A DNA stretch of 64,000 nt from an uncultured Bacilli bacterium (lineage in GTDB: Bacteria; Bacillota_I; Bacilli_A; RF39; UBA660): assembly GCA_934096035.1 (NCBI GenBank), contig CAKOKX010000001.1, forward strand, positions 434,001 to 498,000, in the 5' to 3' direction. Of the stretch, positions 60,541 to 64,000 are shown piece by piece. The first letter of the stretch is position 1. Every line of letters starts with the position of its first letter. The notes under the pieces are model-generated. The model was not told the DNA's origin, ran no database searches, and worked only from the letters and a program-made list of their open reading frames with translations. A program made the position numbers and the translations under genes.

Positions 60541-61149
60541 ATGGAAAAAATATATATTAAAAATAAAAAGATGTTTAAAAGTAAGACCCAAATGGTTATA
60601 TACATTATAATATTCTGTTTATTAATATACGCATTTATTTATTTAGGAAAAAAAGAATATAAAGTTGAGCTACCAGATAATGAAAGGTTTGCAAATGAGT
60701 TTAGCATGGTTTCCAAAGATAATGTATTTAAATATGTAAATGCCACTGATGCTAGAATGGTATCTCGTGGAGCCAAAGGAATAGTGTTATTTGGAACCAA
60801 TAACGAATGGGTAAATTATTATGCGTATATTGTAAATAAAATTGCTAAAGAAACTGGCGTAAAAGAAATATATTATTACGATTTTACTAAAAATAGAAAA
60901 GATAATAATGGAACTTATGAAGATATTGTAAAGAATTTAAGTAATTTCGTAACATATAATGATAGAGGAGTCGGGGAAATATATGCTCCATCATTACTTG
61001 TTGTAAGTAAAGATGAAGTTTTATTGTTTGATTCTGATACATCTTTTGTAAAAGGAGAAATAACTCCGAGCACATACTGGAATAGTATAACTCAAAATGA
61101 AAAAGAACAAGAATTAAGAGAAATATTTACAAAATATTTAAATAACTAG
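60541..61149 (+). CDS. Membrane-anchored thioredoxin-like protein without CXXC
   Basis: 202 residues; GGAGATGTAGTTAG precedes ATG 60541. One membrane helix (about 18-36), then a segment with the thioredoxin-fold rhythm: KGIVLFGTNNEWVNYYAYIVNKIA, EIYYYDFTKN, APSLLVVSKDEVLLFDSD. The active-site CXXC is absent (NNEW in that place). Resembles bacteriocin-accessory/thioredoxin-like membrane proteins but probably non-redox. Co-transcribed with the next gene. Confidence 0.55.
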   Translation: MEKIYIKNKKMFKSKTQMVIYIIIFCLLIYAFIYLGKKEYKVELPDNERFANEFSMVSKDNVFKYVNATDARMVSRGAKGIVLFGTNNEWVNYYAYIVNKIAKETGVKEIYYYDFTKNRKDNNGTYEDIVKNLSNFVTYNDRGVGEIYAPSLLVVSKDEVLLFDSDTSFVKGEITPSTYWNSITQNEKEQELREIFTKYLNN

Positions 61150-61158
61150 GAGACATTT

Positions 61159-61923
61159 ATGGATAATACGAAAAATAAAATTGGCGTAATATTTTTAATT
61201 ATAGTTTTACTTTTATTTATAGTCGGAGGATATTTTTTCATGGAATATATGTTAAAGGCTCCGGATAAAACAAAGAGTACAAAAAAAGATCAAGAAATCA
61301 CAGATATAAGAATAAACAAAAAGAAAGATTACATATATTTTGAAAATACAACAGAAATAATTAATGATATCTTTAAACAAGATGTAATATTTAATATTAA
61401 GGGGTTAGAAAATTATAATAATACTTTGCATAATGAACTTGAAGAATTAAGTAAAAATGAAGTTAAAGTAACAAATGAAGAAATTCCTGAAGGAATAACA
61501 TGTGAAAATGATTTATATAGTTTTACTTATCGTGATTATGATTTAATTGAATATGGGGACTATAAAAGCCTAATAATAAAAGATTATGATTATAATTGTG
61601 TTAATTCATCAATACCAAAGAATGTTAAAAGTTATGTTCTTGATATTAAAAATGGAAGTATTGTATCTAATGATGAATTATTAAAAAAATACAATGTTAG
61701 TGAAGAAAGTATAATTGAGCAAGTAAAAAAGAGACTGGAGGATACTCAAATATTAGATGAAGAAGTTCAAATAATAGATATAGATGGAACACTAAATGAA
61801 GTAAAAAGTGGAACATATGGGATAAATAAAGCCTTAAGTATTAGCAAAAATGGCAAATTAATGATAAATTTTATTGTAAAATCTAATAAAATTAATTATA
61901 ATGATAGTATAGAATTAAATTAA
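61159..61923 (+). CDS. Membrane-anchored protein of unknown function
   Basis: 254 residues; TAGGAGACATTT precedes ATG 61159. One membrane helix (about 8-30). The exterior part (IYFENTTEIINDIFKQDVIFNIKGL, YVLDIKNGSIVSNDELL) recalls the DUF3298/RsiV-like layout, with two Cys. The family is not certain. It precedes frr by 11 bases and so shares its transcript. Confidence 0.6.
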   Translation: MDNTKNKIGVIFLIIVLLLFIVGGYFFMEYMLKAPDKTKSTKKDQEITDIRINKKKDYIYFENTTEIINDIFKQDVIFNIKGLENYNNTLHNELEELSKNEVKVTNEEIPEGITCENDLYSFTYRDYDLIEYGDYKSLIIKDYDYNCVNSSIPKNVKSYVLDIKNGSIVSNDELLKKYNVSEESIIEQVKKRLEDTQILDEEVQIIDIDGTLNEVKSGTYGINKALSISKNGKLMINFIVKSNKINYNDSIELN

Positions 61924-61934
61924 AGGAGAAAATT

Positions 61935-62462
61935 ATGGATTCAGAAAAGAAAATGATGGCTACAATCGAATCGTTAAAAGCAAAATTAGTTACAATTAGA
62001 GCGGGAAGAGCAAATCCTGCCATGTTAAATGGTATTATGGTAAGTTGTTATGGCATTCCTACACCAATACAAAGTGTAGCAAATATAACTGTACCAGAAG
62101 CTAGAAAACTATTTGTAAAACCATTTGATCGTAGTACACTAAAAGATATAGAAAGAGCAATAAATGAAGCTAATTTAGGAATAGCACCAACTAATAATGG
62201 GGAAATGATTATTTTAACAATTCCAGAATTAACTGAAGATAGAAGAAAAGAATATGTAAAGCAAGCTAAGAATATTGGAGAAGAAGCAAAAGTAGCTTTA
62301 CGTAATATTAGACAAGATGCAAATAATGAAATAAAAAAAGAAGAATATCCTGAAGATGAAGAAAAAATGTATTTAGAAGAAATACAAGAATTAATTACAA
62401 AATATAATAAATTAATTGATGAAGAAATTAAAGAAAAAGAACAAGAATTAATGCAAGTTTAA
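61935..62462 (+). CDS. frr: Ribosome recycling factor
   Basis: 175 residues, slightly short (usual 185; the N-terminus is a little shorter). AAAGGAGAAAATT precedes ATG 61935. Signatures: TIRAGRANPAMLNGIMVSCYG, PFDRSTLKDIERAINEANLG, IPELTEDRRKEYVKQAK, and the two long helices. With EF-G it splits the post-termination ribosome. Usually pyrH precedes it; here membrane-protein genes do. Confidence 0.95.
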   Translation: MDSEKKMMATIESLKAKLVTIRAGRANPAMLNGIMVSCYGIPTPIQSVANITVPEARKLFVKPFDRSTLKDIERAINEANLGIAPTNNGEMIILTIPELTEDRRKEYVKQAKNIGEEAKVALRNIRQDANNEIKKEEYPEDEEKMYLEEIQELITKYNKLIDEEIKEKEQELMQV

Positions 62463-62533
62463 TTAGAAATAAAATTTAAAATATGCTATAATTAATTCAT
62501 ATGTTGCTAGCACAAGTGGCGAAGGAGGTATAT

Positions 62534-62986
62534 ATGGATTATATAGTTTATAGAAAAGAAACTTGTAAAATTATTGGAAAAGAAGATGGATATTATAAGT
62601 TAGTACCAATAAATGATACTTCAATAAAATATAAAGTGCCAGTTAATTCTAATCTTTTGAAAAAAGTAATTACAAAAGAAGAAATTGATAGATTATTATT
62701 AGAAATACCTGAAATAAATACTATTGATCTTGGAGAAAAACAAATAGAACAAGAATACAAAGAATTAATGAAAAGTGGAACTCATGAAGATTTAGTAAAA
62801 ATTATTAAAACATCATATTTAAGAAATCAAATAAGAATTCTAAATAATAAAAGAATTAGTGAAATAGATGATGAATATTTTAAAAGAGCCGAAAAATATT
62901 TATATGAAGAAATTGGTATAGTATTAAATTTATCTTTTGAAGATACAAAAAAATATATAATTAACAAATTAAAAAAAGCAAATTAG
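62534..62986 (+). CDS. CarD-family transcriptional regulator
   Basis: 150 residues from ATG 62534, after AAGGAGGTATAT; an upstream in-frame ATG (62501) is not supported. The N-terminal Tudor-like domain (DYIVYRKETCKI...GYYKLVPI, YKVPVNSNLLKKVITKEEI) binds RNA polymerase beta in the family. The C-terminal helical DNA-contact part has EYKELMKSGTHEDLVKIIKTSYLRN. CarD/CdnL proteins stabilise open promoter complexes, particularly at rRNA promoters. Monocistronic; convergent with tmcAL. Confidence 0.85.
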   Translation: MDYIVYRKETCKIIGKEDGYYKLVPINDTSIKYKVPVNSNLLKKVITKEEIDRLLLEIPEINTIDLGEKQIEQEYKELMKSGTHEDLVKIIKTSYLRNQIRILNNKRISEIDDEYFKRAEKYLYEEIGIVLNLSFEDTKKYIINKLKKAN

Positions 62987-63012
62987 TTTTTAATAACTGG
63001 TTTGCTTTTTAA
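62973..63012. terminator. Bidirectional terminator
   Basis: AAAAAGCAAA (62973-62982) pairs perfectly with TTTGCTTTTT (63001-63010). Both stop codons (62983-62986) are in the loop. Confidence 0.75.
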
Positions 63013-64000
63013 TTCAAATAGAAAAGTATTTGTGTTATTAATTAAATCGTATATTAAACTAGCTTGAAGTTCATATTTAAAAGTATTGGATTTTGTATTA
63101 ACACCATTAGGAATAACAATATTGTTTTTTATTTCATTTAAATAATTTAACCCTTTTTTATCAAATCCCAATATTTTTGTATAATCAATTGCTTTTAAAT
63201 TATCAGATTTTTTTAAACCAACAAGAATATGTATAAGCATTCTATTTATTTTATTATAAGTATATCTTTTAGTTTTAATTAATTTTATAAATTCATCTAA
63301 ATTATTAGCTTTTATAACATATTTTTTTAATCTATATTCAATTCCCTCATCAACATCTACGTAATCTTGAAGATTATTATCAGTAATAATTTTAGATTTT
63401 ATTAATTTGAAAAACAAAGAATAATCAATTCTAATAAGATTATTAATTACATCATTAGGTAAGTATTTAGAGATATCTTCATTTTCTTTCATTTTACTTC
63501 TAATATTTGATGCACTTACGATATCTTCATTACTATTAATATCATGATATCCATTAGTTCTAAGAATGCATTCTGGAGTTATATCAAAATTATTATTAAT
63601 TATAGACTTTATATAAGATATTCCTAGTAAGTCGTTAGGATTAAAATCAAACTTAACATTGCAAGCTTTAGCTAAAGCAGTTGGATAATTACATCCTTCA
63701 TCTAAATATAATTTTACATCTTTATCAAAATTATCATCAAACTGTAATTTTGCAATTTTAGAAAGTAGTTTTACATCGTTACATTCACTACCAAAAATAA
63801 TTTTATTTACATGATAATTATTTAATAATTTAACACTTATATCTGCAAAAACATCTGCACTTTGAGTGCCATAAATAAAAGGCAATTCCAAAACAATATT
63901 TAATCCATAATCTAAGGCAATTTTAGTTTTCTCTTCCTTAGTTAAGATAGATATTTCTCCGCGTTCTAAAAAATATCCATTTAATACTAAAATTAAAATA
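62983..64000 (-). CDS. tmcAL: tRNA(Met) cytidine acetate ligase TmcAL (partial)
   Basis: Minus strand, open to the right window edge; the N-terminus with the HxGH nucleotide-binding motif is outside. About 339 codons are visible. NGYFLERGEISILTK, ALDYGLNIVLELPF and YGTQSADVFADISVKLLN are the TmcAL (YlbM) family landmarks; SASNIRSKM lies further on. The enzyme activates acetate with ATP and acetylates C34 of elongator tRNA-Met. A TTG at 63891 is internal, not the start. Confidence 0.85.
   Translation of the reverse strand, partial: ILILVLNGYFLERGEISILTKEEKTKIALDYGLNIVLELPFIYGTQSADVFADISVKLLNNYHVNKIIFGSECNDVKLLSKIAKLQFDDNFDKDVKLYLDEGCNYPTALAKACNVKFDFNPNDLLGISYIKSIINNNFDITPECILRTNGYHDINSNEDIVSASNIRSKMKENEDISKYLPNDVINNLIRIDYSLFFKLIKSKIITDNNLQDYVDVDEGIEYRLKKYVIKANNLDEFIKLIKTKRYTYNKINRMLIHILVGLKKSDNLKAIDYTKILGFDKKGLNYLNEIKNNIVIPNGVNTKSNTFKYELQASLIYDLINNTNTFLFELKSKPVIKN

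Overview
The window is strongly AT-rich bacterial DNA, gene-dense, with typical Firmicutes signals: AGGAGG-type ribosome binding sites, TTGNNN-N17-TANAAT promoters and many short intrinsic terminators. TGG encodes Trp and TGA is used as a stop, so the genetic code is the standard one. Sporulation genes (spoIVA, yqfC, yqfD, a spoVIF-like gene), Gram-positive division genes (sepF, divIVA), a class B-type sortase with wall-anchored proteins, a Thr T-box and alpha2-type GlyRS point to a low-GC Firmicute, probably an uncultured gut lineage of Bacilli. The name of the lineage is inference. No rRNA, CRISPR array or prophage was seen; one tRNA gene is present.

Layout. 1-8.5 kb: a partial serine hydrolase, a membrane-bound XRE regulator, a secreted protein, spoIVA, an Rpn/PD-(D/E)XK gene, a DUF3419-like gene and murD. 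8.5-14.1 kb: a cell-surface block with membrane-anchored proteins and a sortase fused to a long N-terminal domain, divergent from a small cysteine-containing surface protein. 14.1-25.7 kb: lysS, a CxxC-rich protein, a transporter, a shortened ClpC-like ATPase, a SpoVIF-like protein, a Fic protein and a VanY peptidase. 25.7-26.7 kb: an apparent orphan structured RNA divergent from a MuF-C-like (toxin-like) gene. 26.8-31.4 kb: the classical yqfC-yqfD-...-ybeY-dgkA-era-yqzL-recO run, with a VanZ gene where phoH and pgpH usually lie. 31.4-39.6 kb: tdk, an ASCH protein, glyS, sepF, divIVA, tRNA-Lys, a Thr T-box with thrS, and an AbiEii-like nucleotidyltransferase. 40-50.5 kb: a two-gene sensor kinase module with a convergent response regulator, a frameshifted surface-protein pseudogene, a 1512-residue MBG/Ig-like adhesin with an NPxT-type sorting signal, and an InlB-repeat protein that is the intact paralogue of the pseudogene. 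50.5-64 kb: translation operons (infC-rpmI-rplT, rpsO-pnp, rpsB-tsf, frr) with r-protein leaders, a UvrD-like helicase, an alanine-racemase-like gene, four small membrane-anchored genes between tsf and frr, a CarD-like regulator and a partial tmcAL.

The most unusual points are these. Ribosomal proteins L20 and S2 carry the same acidic/basic linker plus Rho-N/SAP-like C-terminal domain. The sortase has a 270-residue cytoplasmic extension and Lys where the catalytic Arg is expected. The structured RNA at about 25.72-25.88 kb has a consensus promoter and its own terminator. The 7-TM sensor and the kinase appear to be split over two overlapping genes. Several promoters are built into the terminator of the preceding gene.
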